DNA of 64,000 nt from Pyrenula massariospora. Taxonomy: Eukaryota > Ascomycota > Eurotiomycetes > Pyrenulales > Pyrenulaceae. Shown piece by piece: positions 44,002 through 55,123 of the stretch (positions are counted from its first letter, which is position 1; every line of letters starts with the position of its first letter). The position numbers were made by a program, and so were the translations under genes. The stretch spans positions 372,001 through 436,000 of the forward strand of contig JAGFMI010000021.1 of assembly GCA_021030905.1 (NCBI GenBank), in the 5' to 3' direction. The notes below the pieces were generated by a model. It searched no databases. It saw only the letters and a list, made by a program, of their open reading frames with translations, and was not told the DNA's origin.

Positions 44002-46986
44002 TCAAACACTCCACCCCCTCCACCCCTCCACCAACCCCCCAATCCGCGCCGCCACAGCAACCCACCCCGGCGCATAATGCCGCACCTCATCTAACGCGGG
44101 TATAACCCCCTGCACATTCGCGTCGTTCCACAGACACACCGCCCTTCCCTTCATCTGCCCCGGGACATCTTCCGCCCGCCACCCGATATCCACCGTCCAC
44201 TCGTTGCCCCACGTGCGGGAGTATAGGTCTAGTTTCTTCGCGCCGCCGGGGGGGATTTGGGGGAAGCGAGGGTCTGGTGGGGAGGAGTTGTGGACGTATA
44301 TGTGCTGGACTGGGGCTTCGAACTCGAGACGGCAGGCCCGTGTATTTGCGCCGGAGAGGGTGAGGCTGGCGCTGCGGGCGCCGGTGCGGGATGCATTGTA
44401 TTTCACCCATTCTTTATACGGTGCGCGGTGGGGAGGGAAGGTGGTTGAGTTCGTACTGTGCACGACGTTCGGTTGGAGTGAAGACCATGTGTAGGTCCAG
44501 CGATTATCTTGTGATGGGTCCGACGGGGGGCTGATGGTGATTGGTACACCGAGGCCGTCGGCGGAAGGAAGCGAGTACACAACCTTTCCAACGTAGGATT
44601 TTGGGCCGGTGATGGAGACTGTGTTTGAGCCGTTGTCGAGGTCGACGAATTGCTGGAAGAAGACTTTAAGTCTGTTTTGCGAGGAGAAGGGGAAGGCGGT
44701 TAGGCTGTAGATTAGTGTTCCGATGAAGACGAGGAGGAGGAAGATAGGGACGTGCCAGGTGTAGCGGTGGAGGTATGGGAGGAGAGGGGTAAGAAGGAGG
44801 ATTGTGATGAAAGCGATGAAGAGGTAGACAGGGACGATGGAACCGCCGTCTGCCCCGGTTTGGTGTAAGGCTAGCGTGAGGAGGAAGCCGATCTGACCGA
44901 GGAGGATGATGGGGATTGGAGCGGAGAGGAGAAGTTGAAAGAGCCAGGTCCAGCGAGGGATATCTCCAGACCAGTCCTGTTCGTCCCCGAACCAATGGCC
45001 CTTACTCCCAATGACTTCATTTTCATGGTCGGCAGATGTCGTGCTTTGATAATCATTGCGAGTGTAATTAGCGAATGTTTTCCTTCGTTGACCACCGAGG
45101 AGGCTTGTTGACTCGTTTGCTTCCTCTTCTGCATCACCATTGTCACCGTTTCTAGCTTCAGATGGACTTTCATTTTCGTCAGGAGATAGTAATTGGCTGG
45201 TTGAGAGACTAGCTCGCCTTGAGGGATCCATACGTTCGTGGCAATAATTAGATTTCCTCGGCAAAGCAAAAAGTTCAAGGTACGAGATCCACGCCGAAAG
45301 GAAAAATCCCGCGAAATAGAACAAGGCAAAATATCCGCCACCAAGATGGAAATGCTTTTGGAAAACAACATCAATCACGAGGAGGATCCATGCGCCGATC
45401 AAGATCCAGAAATTAGCGTAAAATCGAGTAAGGACAGTTGGCCGTCCAAAGTCTGCTGACCGGCAGAAGAACCAAGCGACAAATACCCACGAAGAAAACA
45501 TCATGCTCCATACCGCCCAATCACTGCTGTGTATGATGAATTCGTTGTACTTGGTGATCAGGAATGACAAGACAACCGGAACAGCAGATGCAATAACGAA
45601 AATGAACGGGTAACGGAAGAAGCCTCGCCAGCCAAAAAGCGGGATTTCTTCGTCTCCGTCAGGATGATGGTAGAGCCTAGCGCCGGAGAAGATGTACAAT
45701 TTGTCGCTTTTATACAGAATCAGCATCGTAAGTAAAATCACAAGAGGCGGAGCCACAAGCATTGTCACAGAGATTGCGAACATGGTGTCGGTCTTCAGAA
45801 TGGCGAAAGCCCGGCCGAAAAGGTCAAACCATACGGCACGACTGCCATAACCACTGTCAACCTTGCCGTCATCTCTTTTGCCCTCAAAGTCGTCGCCTGT
45901 ATTCGAGGTCAAGGCTTTGGTGGTTTCCAGTGCAGCGGAGAGCATGTGCCAGACCGAATTGCGTCCTGTGTGTCGTGTATCATCCTGGTCCGTGTGGTAT
46001 CTTGCCCTGTCTTTCAAAAAGGCGACATCGAGACCTCGTAACCCTAGGTTTCCATTGAAGATCATATAGTCGGTGTAACTTCTGACCAATCCCGCCTCAA
46101 AACCATCAGAGCTTATCACAGAGCCGAACGGGTGTGGGGAGCGTTTGTAGGCTTTAGTGACTTCAGCGTCCGTACTGCGAAAAAGAGTCGCTCGTCCACC
46201 CGCAGCGGCTCCCTCAAGATTGAGGAATGTATGCGCAAATTTTGACATTGGGTGTTGACTATATGCACGGGCTCCGTTCAGAAAGTCCTCTTCTCCATTG
46301 TTCAGCAACGCAACAAGACCTCTCCTTGGAGTATTCCCGGACAAAGAGTAGTAGCTGATCAGCTGCAGGATCGTTGTTACCCCAACACCATCATCAGTGG
46401 CACCGAAACCCGCAGAGACACTGTCGTAATGTGCATTGACCAGCACGCCACCTTTGTCGCTAGGCTTGCCCGCGTCCTCAGTCCACCATTCGTTTTGATC
46501 GTCTTCAGAACCCTGGATATAGACAATAATATTGGTTCCCTCAAAGTGTACGCTCACGCCATTGCCTGCTGAGTCACTTCTTCCAGCAAAGGTGATATTG
46601 GATGTCTGGTCATCAAAGACGTAGACCGTCGAGTTGTTGGCCTTATGCGTGTAACTTTTTGACCCCGATCCTGTGACAACTCGTTCATCTTTCTCCGACA
46701 CATTTCTCCCGGCACCCGTGAGGATCGAGTCGATACGATGGAGTAGGTACTCCCGAACCTCGTCATTGTTTCTGCTGTTATAAGGGTGGTAGCCTCTTGT
46801 TATCATTTGTAGATCCCTCCATGCTGTCCACTGATTGATGCCTGCTGCCGGGGAGTCGGCATACGGAGCAGGAGGCACGGTGACATGAATGACGATGAGT
46901 GCTATGAGCAAGGCCGCATAAATGAGAGTTGTAATGAGTGTGACTGGGAGAGGTGTAAAGGCGATTGGATTGGAGAATTTTGCCAT
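44002..46986 (-). CDS. PFF1: Vacuolar membrane protease (M28 family metallopeptidase)
   Basis: A single exon of 994 codons starts MAKFSNPIAFTPLPVTLI. One membrane helix at about 14-36 is followed by the M28 peptidase domain facing the vacuolar lumen. Zinc and catalytic residues are visible: His186 in VLVNAHYDSV, Asp198 in GATDDGVG, Glu232-Glu233 in NNGEEDF, Glu258 in LNLEGAA, and the late His in ARYHTDQDD. Eight or so further helices follow (from MFAISVTMLVAPPLVILL to IFLLLVFIGTLIYSL), interrupted by an acidic cytosolic loop rich in S and E. A lumenal C-terminal domain comes last. Length and order match fungal vacuolar membrane proteases such as yeast YBR074W (Pff1). It appears intact and intron-free. 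Confidence 0.93.
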   Translation of the reverse strand: MAKFSNPIAFTPLPVTLITTLIYAALLIALIVIHVTVPPAPYADSPAAGINQWTAWRDLQMITRGYHPYNSRNNDEVREYLLHRIDSILTGAGRNVSEKDERVVTGSGSKSYTHKANNSTVYVFDDQTSNITFAGRSDSAGNGVSVHFEGTNIIVYIQGSEDDQNEWWTEDAGKPSDKGGVLVNAHYDSVSAGFGATDDGVGVTTILQLISYYSLSGNTPRRGLVALLNNGEEDFLNGARAYSQHPMSKFAHTFLNLEGAAAGGRATLFRSTDAEVTKAYKRSPHPFGSVISSDGFEAGLVRSYTDYMIFNGNLGLRGLDVAFLKDRARYHTDQDDTRHTGRNSVWHMLSAALETTKALTSNTGDDFEGKRDDGKVDSGYGSRAVWFDLFGRAFAILKTDTMFAISVTMLVAPPLVILLTMLILYKSDKLYIFSGARLYHHPDGDEEIPLFGWRGFFRYPFIFVIASAVPVVLSFLITKYNEFIIHSSDWAVWSMMFSSWVFVAWFFCRSADFGRPTVLTRFYANFWILIGAWILLVIDVVFQKHFHLGGGYFALFYFAGFFLSAWISYLELFALPRKSNYCHERMDPSRRASLSTSQLLSPDENESPSEARNGDNGDAEEEANESTSLLGGQRRKTFANYTRNDYQSTTSADHENEVIGSKGHWFGDEQDWSGDIPRWTWLFQLLLSAPIPIILLGQIGFLLTLALHQTGADGGSIVPVYLFIAFITILLLTPLLPYLHRYTWHVPIFLLLVFIGTLIYSLTAFPFSSQNRLKVFFQQFVDLDNGSNTVSITGPKSYVGKVVYSLPSADGLGVPITISPPSDPSQDNRWTYTWSSLQPNVVHSTNSTTFPPHRAPYKEWVKYNASRTGARSASLTLSGANTRACRLEFEAPVQHIYVHNSSPPDPRFPQIPPGGAKKLDLYSRTWGNEWTVDIGWRAEDVPGQMKGRAVCLWNDANVQGVIPALDEVRHYAPGWVAVAARIGGLVEGWRGWSV

Positions 46987-47808
46987 TGGAGAGGGTCTGG
47001 TTGATCGAGCCGGTGTCGGGGTAGGAGGCCCCGGGAGAAGGAGCTTCGGAGCTCACGGCTGGTCGTCAGCAATTCCAGCGCGGTTTTGGCATTGTCTCTT
47101 GTCTTCCACTTCGTCTTCTTTCGATCCTTTCTTGCTAGCTGCGAACGAGTCCAGACGCTTTGATGCAGCATGAGGTCAATGAAGGATGTGGGGAAGCTGT
47201 TGGAGATACAGGCATGTGGTCTGAGCTTCCCAGGCTTGGCTGCCCCTCTTTCCTGCCCCAAACTGAAGCCCCGCCGCTACCTATCACAGACGTAAATCTT
47301 TGTGTCGATAGGGTGGAGCGGAGTGCAACGAACACAAATCCACCTGCCACCGTCAATACCTTTTGGTACAGGCAGGACACAATGGTACCCACAAATTTCA
47401 GTGACGTTCGACACGCTCTATCCATTTGCTACGCGTCTCTCGGACAATGACACGCAACTTGGGAAAGGATTTTAGTTTCTTGCGGTTCCTGCTGGCAACC
47501 TTGTAAATTGTCAGCGCGCCAAAGTGGCACATCAGACGACGCCCTTTGGGGGCAGGGACAAATTCCAAATACGATAGCACACAAGTTCCTTCGCATCCTT
47601 CCGCGCCATCCCAAGCGAGAGCGAGACCGACTTTGAAAGCTACAAAACCTCGAGTCTGAACAGGCACGCCAAAAGTTATCTTCTGTGTCAAAGCCTTTTC
47701 CCGCTCACTTGGCTGCTTGGCCTGACACAGAACCACCTTGTTTGGGCGTCTTTAATTCCTAGAATTAATCCTAGGCGTCCGGCTTCGAATATTGATATTT
47801 CACCTGCC
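46987..47808. other. Divergent intergenic spacer
   Basis: This spacer separates minus-strand PFF1 from the plus-strand methyltransferase gene and should contain both promoters. A 112-codon minus-strand frame (47736-47398) has no recognisable features and was not called. Confidence 0.45.
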
Positions 47809-48666
47809 ATGGATTCCCACTCAGTCTCCATCCACAGTACCGGCGTTCCAGCCCAATCGCCACACTACACTTTCGCCCACAAGAAAGCCGTCACCTCTAG
47901 GCACGCCAAACGCACAGCAGCAACTTGCGCAGCATTCCTCCTCCCCCACCTCAAACCTGACTTCCGTGTTCTCGACGTCGGTTGTGGCCCCGGTAGCATA
48001 ACCTGTGACTTGGCAGCCCTGGTCCCCCAAGGTTCCGTCGTTGGCGTCGACCAAGCCTCTACTGTCCTCGATCAAGGCCGCCAGATGGCGAAAGAGCGCG
48101 ACCTGAGAAACATCGAATTTCTCGAAGGCAATGTCTTAGAACGTCTTCCTTTTCCAGACGGCTCCTTTGATGTTGTCTACACGAACATGGTTCTTGCACA
48201 CAGTTCGGATCCCGTGAAGGCTTTGCAGGAGATGAAGCGAGTTACGAAGCCTGGTGGAATGGTGGCGAATAGAGAGGGCGACACGCATTTGTGGTACCCG
48301 GATATTCCCGCGCTGACAACCTTCAATCAGATTATATTCGGAACGGCAAAGGCAGGCGGGGCGGTAGCCCCATCAAGTGCGGGTAGAAGTCTAGGCGCTT
48401 GGGCAAGAGAGGCAGGGTTCAGGGCGGAGAATATCCAGAAGAGCGTCAGTCTAGAGTCGAGAATGACAGTACAGGAGACGGAGGAGCACGCAGAGTTTTG
48501 GGCGAGTTTTGTAGGCGGTGAGGAGAGTGGATTTCGAGGGTTGGTGAAGAAGGCGGGTTATTCGGACGAGATGATTGAGGAAGGTGTACAAGGAATGAGA
48601 GAATGGGGAAAGCACCCTGATGCGTGGTACACAGCAATCATTGGACAGATGATTGCCCGGGTTTGA
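47809..48666 (+). CDS. SAM-dependent class I methyltransferase (UbiE/COQ5-like fold)
   Basis: A single exon of 285 codons starts MDSHSVSIHSTGVPA. Motif I is VLDVGCGPGSIT at about 54-65. An acidic residue follows in VVGVDQAS (motif II), then NIEFLEGNVLERLPF and FDVVYTNMVLAHSSDP (motif III/IV). After it come ALQEMKRVTKPGGMV (motif V) and a C-terminal helical lid (HAEFWASFVGGEESGF, DAWYTAIIGQMIARV). This is the layout of stand-alone fungal methyltransferases. The acceptor is unknown; members act on quinones, sterols or secondary metabolites. There is no targeting sequence. It appears intact. Confidence 0.88.
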   Translation: MDSHSVSIHSTGVPAQSPHYTFAHKKAVTSRHAKRTAATCAAFLLPHLKPDFRVLDVGCGPGSITCDLAALVPQGSVVGVDQASTVLDQGRQMAKERDLRNIEFLEGNVLERLPFPDGSFDVVYTNMVLAHSSDPVKALQEMKRVTKPGGMVANREGDTHLWYPDIPALTTFNQIIFGTAKAGGAVAPSSAGRSLGAWAREAGFRAENIQKSVSLESRMTVQETEEHAEFWASFVGGEESGFRGLVKKAGYSDEMIEEGVQGMREWGKHPDAWYTAIIGQMIARV

Positions 48667-49415
48667 GGGACAAGGTTTGGAATGATGTTGAAGATTAGAT
48701 ATTCAGTGTCGTAGGCGACCATTACATTCATAGGGCCAGGTCATGATAGCGCCGTTTCCCCAGCGTCGGTCCGTCATCCTTCGCAGAAATGACAGCTTGA
48801 GTACAGAGTAGACCCACTCTTAGTCAAGCTGCAAGTATAGATGCACTTGCCAGTACTTTTTTCCACCATAAATGAAGCTCGAATTCCTGTAGCGTGAAGG
48901 AGATCAAAAATTTAGGTAAATTTCCCCAGTGTTTTCCCTGTATATATCAAAGGTCATAATAAAACGTATTTAAATCATCTTTGATCGTTACAGGTCCGCA
49001 CAGCTAGAGCTGTCATCAAAGATCCAGCAACTAATAATAACGTCCTCGCAAAAAAGAGAAGATTTCTAACAGTCAAGGACGGCGTCCGCGAAAATAGAGC
49101 GCTTTCGTATCGTTGCGTGGACGACGACCGGTTGTACTCGAAGGCGTTGCCACAAATTCCAAGGTAGCGAACGTTATAAGAAGCAAAGAAAGCTTGATCT
49201 GAGTTTCCAAACGAGCTGGGACCGTCTCATCCTGAGGTTTCTGACTGATCACCAAAGAGTTGGCTACCTTTTCGCGCGTTTTTACGTACATTGATCTCCA
49301 CGTCACTTTCTCGTAACAGGTTGATAGTCTTAGATACCTCTATTGAGACAAAAAAGTGCGAGTCTTGCTCCGGACAGGGGATCATGAAATCCAGTACATT
49401 GAGATGTCAAGACTT
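48667..49415. other. Convergent intergenic region, no gene seen
   Basis: 3' flanks of the methyltransferase and the Zn2Cys6 factor. The part near 48940-49000 is AT-rich. Nothing else was recognised. Confidence 0.45.
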
Positions 49416-52400
49416 TTATTGCGGCAAATCCGGAACAGTGAGCAAAGGGTGTTCGGCGAGGTTCACCCAAAAGTCATTGTCGAAATAGTTATTGTCGAAC
49501 CAAACAAGATTCGGGTCCATATCCCCAGGATTCAGCATCGACGTATCCATGGGTTGAGAACTGGTATCGGTCATTTGCTGGTCACCGCCAGCTCCTGCTG
49601 CGGCATATTGCGAGTTGCTTGGATCCGGTGGTGTCAGAATGTGATCGAGGATATCCTGCAGTACCTTCCGCGCATTGTTACAAAGATCGTAGTTTCCTTC
49701 TCCCTCTGTGTAGATCCATCCTAGATATGAGACGAGAACGCTGAGATTTTGCACGACCTCAGAGCGAGAAAAGTTGCGTTCAGGCTGATAGGTCCGTTTA
49801 TGTGGTGGGAGGTATTGTTGCTGATGCTGATAAAGAAGGTCGAGCGCAAGGGTCGCTCCAGCGGGGAGGCCATAGATGCAGAACTATTCAAACATTTTAG
49901 CAAAAATGTAAAATTGAATCTTTCATCGTCCTCGTTGCTCTCATCAACGAACAAAATCCGACTACCATTTAGAACAGCACTCCCAGCCACGATTGTGAAA
50001 TATAAACGATCATTGTGGAAGGTGTGAGAGACCAGGGAGGTGTAAAATGAATGATGCCGAAAGGAGAACTGCCTGCAACGAGCACTCGCTGTGAAGGAGG
50101 AGACTGCAAACTTACCATCCAATCAAAGTCTCCGGGTTGAATACGGAGAGATGCCTGTTCCAGCATCACCAAGAGCATTTGTCTTGCCGTTTCCAGTAAA
50201 TCCTTCGCACTTGCTTTTGTAAACTTGACCACAGTACGCCGTATAAGGAAGTCATTGTACAACCGGTCCAGGGATTGATATCCAATAGCAATCTTAACCC
50301 ACGCATTTTTGTGTACGCGCCAATGACGGAAGTGATACGGCAGAGCGTTCCATGATTCGTCTTGCCGTTTTAGAATATCTTCCGCTTTAAGCTCGAGACT
50401 AGCGGCGTCGACAGGTCCCAATGACAGCTCCAGGATCTCCTCGCGAAAAAGACTGTTGATCAACATGACTCTATTCCACGAAGAGCCTTGACAACGATCC
50501 TCGGTATTCCAGCCGCTTTCGTCCAGTTGAGCAAGGGCCGCTTCCAATTCATTTCCTTGTAGACCGAGTTCTTCCACGGTTAGATCAAGCGGCAATTCAC
50601 ACACACAGTAACGTTGACTGATACGAGGGGGTCTCCCAAGAAACGTGCCAATCTCTTTGTCTGTGTAAAAGGCGCGTGAAAACATGTTCTTGCGGACCTC
50701 GGCTATGAAGAAAGGGACTTCTTTAGAGACCTTGATCCCTTGATGAAGACCCATAGCGAATATTGCAGTGGAAACGTCGCCGAGCCTTCTCCATGTCATG
50801 TAATCTGCAGATATTATTAGCAAGTATGCAGACATAATCCCCAATTAACGTAGAGGGTATAATAGCAACAGCTGCAAAGTTCGATAGCTATTGAATGCAA
50901 TTGTGTTTTCAGTTAGAGCACTCAGTCCTGGCAAAAAATCATGTAGCTGCCGAAGACCGAGTTAATTCGAGACCCAAATCTGGTACTTCTCTCAAAAGGC
51001 ATCAAAGGGACTGAGATCCCGCTACAGAGGCTACTGATTTGCAAAGTAGTCTATCTCGTTGATTAGAGACGGTAATTTGGGATCCGTGTCATTTGTATCT
51101 CGATGGTAGTCACATCTTTCTCGAGAGCTCGCTGAAATTAGTGTAGTCATTCCTAGTCGATGATGAAGATGATCCGTAAATGTCAAGTCTAAGTCGAGAA
51201 TTCTCGGTCACACGAACTCATCGTCAGATGTTCTCGCCGAAAGTGTAGTTGTCAGGGAGCCGACTAAAGTCTATAGAGACAGAACAAAGAACCATGAGGA
51301 TGCCAGCAAATGAAAATATGGGATACTTACTTGAATCTCCATACACGAAAGAAGTCACCAAGGCGTTCTCGTACACGATCCAGATCGACAGATCATTCAG
51401 CAGTCCAAGCTCGTCAAGAAAGTTAAGGCAGGCCGAAGCGCATGTAACCATCGTTTTAGATAAGAGTAGCCGGCTGATTGTTCCCTTTCCCGGACCAAGA
51501 GACAATACGGTGGTTCCACGACACATACCTCCCATGGAACCAAGACCAAACGTAGACGCAGCCATACCCACGGCTTCCCAGCGAAGACCGTCAGTGATGA
51601 AGAAGTCGGTCATCTTCTGCGGATTTGTGATGTCTCGAGCTACGTATGGCTTGGAGGTGTTGTTAAAGATCTCTTTTGACACTCCAATAAAGTCTCTTTC
51701 TGCTGGAGAGCATTTGGAAAGCTTATCAACGAGGCTCTTGACCGCTTTCACACATGCTGTCATCACGGGAGCCAGGACTGTCAGCTCTTCCGCGCACTTG
51801 TGTGTATTTGGAACCTCGGCTATAGGTACAGCAAGTTCACAGAATCGGCTCAGCACTCTTGCGCCTTCGTTGATCATATCCACTGTGTCAGTTTCGAGGT
51901 CCGTGACAGCATCAGCGTTTGTAAGGTGAGGGTAGCACTCGGTAATTATCTTTTCTTGGCTCTCTTGGAAGACGGCTGCATAGCTGGTCGAGCCCAGAAA
52001 GCCAGGAGTGCGGTTGATTGGCACTGATCGACGTCCGGAGGTCGCTGTGATGCTGGAAAGGGGTGGACTTATTGCCTGAGAAACTGCTGGCGATGGAGAT
52101 GTGGAATCCTGCTCTGTCGGACGAGGACTGGGCAGCCGGGCCTCTGGCTCCACCAGGCCAAATGCAGGGCCGTTTAACATAGACGGAGTTGATTTGGACG
52201 CAATTCCGGAGGAAGTCGGAGCTCGGGGCCTGATAAATTGTCAGACTCATTTCAATTCCAGTCATACAAGAGATGGAAATCGCTCTAAACAAAACTGTTG
52301 CTTGAAAAATTTGTTGTGCTTTGCATTTTCGTTCAATCCCAGATCTTCTCAAGGTGCTTTGGATACAGCAGAATTTCAGGATAGGGCGGCCACGGCGTCT

Positions 52401-52785
52401 TCAGCCAGAATAATCTCACTAGAAGAGATCAACGGACGAGATCGCAGGATAGGATCATTGGGAACCAGCTTTTACGTGCCTGGGGTCAGAAGCGGCAGCG
52501 TTGTGAATCTCAGGCAACCGCGAGACGCGTTGCAGAGAGGAGACCAAAAGGGGAATTTACTTACGACATCGGTTTTCGTATACCATCCTGACGCGGCTGT
52601 TTAGGAGTAGACCCCGTCAAGGGAGCTGGATGAACAGTACATTGTGAATCGATACCTCGTCTTCGGCATCGACCGCAGACGGGGGTGATATGATCGCAGC
52701 TCAATTTCGACTTGCGGCAGGGTTCGCAGGAAGGTGGCTTTCCATTGCGACGAAATTTCGGGGCCGAAGAGTCCTGGAGCAGCAT
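49416..52785 (-). CDS. Zn2Cys6 transcription factor with fungal MHR domain
   Basis: Four exons were deduced: 52785-52565, 52229-51331, 50804-50116 and 49883-49416, with phases 2, 1 and 0, giving 758 residues. The zinc cluster lies at about 20-48: CEPCRKSKLSCDHITPVCGR with CRRRGIDSQC. A Ser/Pro linker follows, then GFLGSTSYAAVFQE, a common start of the regulatory region. The MHR core spans the second intron (FVYGDS joined to NYMTWRRLGDVSTAIFAMGL), then KEIGTFLGRPPRISQRYC. After the third intron come FCIYGLPAGATLALDLLYQH and SEVVQNLSVLVSYLGWI. The acidic end contains DNDFWVNL. It should be nuclear and DNA-binding; its targets are unknown. The introns are 335, 526 and 232 nt, far longer than others in this window, and could hide small exons or insertions. 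Confidence 0.85.
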
Positions 52786-54241
52786 CGAAATTACGATGAC
52801 TCAGTGGCCAACCCGAGAAATGATACTGGGAAAAGCGATAATAGCGAAGTGTCGGCGACTCCTTCTGCCGCGTATGTGAGCACCGAGAGATTGTCAGTGC
52901 GGAGCGGTGAGAGTTCCAGCCTCGCGTTCTCACGTCAAAGATATGCGCAAGAGAAAGTCAGCCATCAGGCCCTGCAGGAGTTGAGAGAAGCTTTGAGAGT
53001 ATGCGGTCCCGGAGCTGAGAGATTACGCGCGGTATTCCCACCGGTCAAGGAGTATTTGCTTTGAGCTGCACAGAAAAGCGTCGCGTGTCAACCTCTTGTT
53101 ATGAGAATCCGGCGTTTGCGCATCTACTTACTGAATGCCGTGTAAGAAGCACAATTGAAGCTTATTCACCCCAAAGATCTTACAAAGCATACCCTAGTCA
53201 TAAATCCGACGGTCATCGGACCTCGGAGTTGAATTTACTCCCGGCATTCAAGAGTCGCTGTGGAGACGGAATTCAGATGTTCTGCAGTTGGAGCTCTGGA
53301 AAATACGCGCGACAAATTCCCTTCATCAATTGCCAAGACTGCAGGAAATAAGAGCGAGCATGAGAGTTGGGGGGCGGGATCGTTCCGTGTTAGCGGACTG
53401 CTGCCAGGAGGTCGCCAACTCCCTTTCGGCGTTCATTCTGACTCAACCATAATGGTAAAAAAACACCGACCCCAGCCAGGGATTCAGCACAGACGCAGGA
53501 TGAGTTTGTTGTCGCGTTATTAACCAATGGTGTCAGCCTGTTCACGGTACCATGGGCTTGCAATTGGGCTATTCAATCAGCCTCTTTCCGAAAATACGCT
53601 CCCTTCACCGTAATCCGTATTTCGAGTCCAATTCGGAGTCGGTGTGGCTGACTCATAGCAGCTACAACGTACACAAACACGTCAACCCGTGCGGCCTTGG
53701 ATCTGAACCGTAGACATCAAACGTCCTTTACATCTAGCCAATTATCAGTACAGAATTGAAATCCAATTCCGACATGCTCTGGACGACTCGTCACACGAGC
53801 TGCGCATGGCGTCTATGAGATTGCGCCCGCTTAGGTAACGACATCCCATCTTGTTGCCTGTCGGGCAGATTCCTCCACGCTGGCCCTATTGGGGGGGGGG
53901 GGGGGGGGGGCTACAACCTCTTCCAACCCGCTGACAAAATGAGGCGCAGAGGTAGGCTTCATGCAGTGACTCAATCAATGCCGACTTCGGATTTGCGCTC
54001 CTCTTTTCCTTGTTTGTAAATAATGTAACAGGCAGGCGAATTACGCGGTGCATCAAGTAGGGATATAAGTATTCCTTCTCAATCCGCTGCAAGGTAAGCA
54101 TTCCAACATAACAACAATTGACAGCACTTTTTGGTCTCGAGGACAATCTTCGTTATCCTATGCCTTAGAGCCTTTGATATATAACTCGCCATCATAACCT
54201 CATCCTCTGTCTCACATTTATCCTCCATCAATCCCACAGAC
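52786..54241. other. Intergenic with a 20-base G tract
   Basis: Upstream region of the Zn2Cys6 gene and of the small gene at 54242. An uninterrupted run of 20 G lies at 53891-53910. No other feature was recognised. Confidence 0.5.
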
Positions 54242-54721
54242 ATGCTCTCTGGTACTCCTCCATTCGCCATAGACACTCCAGTACAGCCCAATTCCCATTC
54301 CACAACCAATCCAATTGAATCAGCCATGACCCTCTCCCAAACTCAACAACAGGGTTCCTACCCTCGCCGGGACTCCACTTCAACCACCAGCACCTTCACC
54401 GTCGACTCCCTCCCAGAGAAACAATCCATCTCAGACTCCGCCAGCGACCACTCTACCGATACCCTCGTCCCCGCACGCAAGTCTCGCTATCACAAAGTCA
54501 AGGACGCCTTATCCCAAGCCAGCGCCATCCAGAGCCGACGCCTAGCTGGCGAGTGGCCCCAAACCAGCATCCATTCGCGCGCGCCTAGAGCAGAGCGGGA
54601 TGAAGCACAGCCTCGGAAAGAGGAAAAGGGGCGGGGAGAAGAGTCGCGGTCGGGCCACGGGTTCAGGGACGCCTGGAGGGAAGCCGCACGGATAAACGGG
54701 AAGCGCATGTCGACGTCTTGA
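54242..54721 (+). CDS. Small disordered hypothetical protein
   Basis: A single exon of 159 codons starts MLSGTPPFAIDTPVQP. MTLSQTQQQGSYP at 54326 is an alternative start. It is Ser/Thr-rich (RRDSTSTTSTFTVDSLPEKQ), then basic with a predicted helix (KSRYHKVKDALSQASAIQSR, RDAWREAARINGKRMS). No domain is recognised. Strong third-codon-position C bias and a pyrimidine-rich leader favour a real gene. Such short Ser-rich proteins are common and uncharacterised in ascomycetes. Confidence 0.6.
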   Translation: MLSGTPPFAIDTPVQPNSHSTTNPIESAMTLSQTQQQGSYPRRDSTSTTSTFTVDSLPEKQSISDSASDHSTDTLVPARKSRYHKVKDALSQASAIQSRRLAGEWPQTSIHSRAPRAERDEAQPRKEEKGRGEESRSGHGFRDAWREAARINGKRMSTS

Positions 54722-55034
54722 TCTATCACATCAATCGCGGCAGGAATCTCTTTTGTACATGTCATTACTTTGTATTTGGGTGGTGATCTGCGCCATTATT
54801 GATTTCTAGAGCACAAGGCAGAGTGGCTGTGTCGGGGATCCTGATACCCTTCCATTTCAGCAAATTCTCGTATTAGACAAATTGCTTCCTTTTTCAATCC
54901 AATAGCTTCACCAAATACTCCCCGAATCCCAACGTAGGCAGAAACATAAAATGCGTCACGCGGAGTGAATAATCTCATCTCATCCTTCCGTGCGACCACA
55001 CCCGAACACCTCATCCTCAATCAGGCGGTGCGAA
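54722..55034. other. Intergenic, nothing seen
   Basis: 3' flank of the small gene, with no recognisable feature. Confidence 0.4.
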
Positions 55035-55123
55035 CGAGGCTGCGTAACACAATCTCAGGCTCATAACGCCGATTATTAGCCGGCAGGAGTGTCCACGACT
55101 CCTATTCGTATCACCCAGCCTCG
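55035..55123. mobile_element. Hairpin element C (putative MITE), diverged
   Basis: The ends CGAGGCTG at 55035 and CAGCCTCG at 55116-55123 are exact inverted repeats; the next bases match less well. GCCGATTATTAGCCGG (55069-55084), followed by (C/T)AGGAG and then CCACGA, is shared with element B, and the end TATCACCCAGCCTCG matches the arm consensus of elements A and B. Nothing is encoded. Confidence 0.5.

Noticed and set aside
47398-47736. 112-codon minus-strand frame between PFF1 and the methyltransferase
   Set aside because: No recognisable motif; it lies in the shared promoter region.
49721-50122. 133-codon minus-strand frame covering the third intron of the Zn2Cys6 gene
   Set aside because: Splicing at 50115 and 49884 restores the conserved MHR sequence in another frame, so this is an intron read-through.
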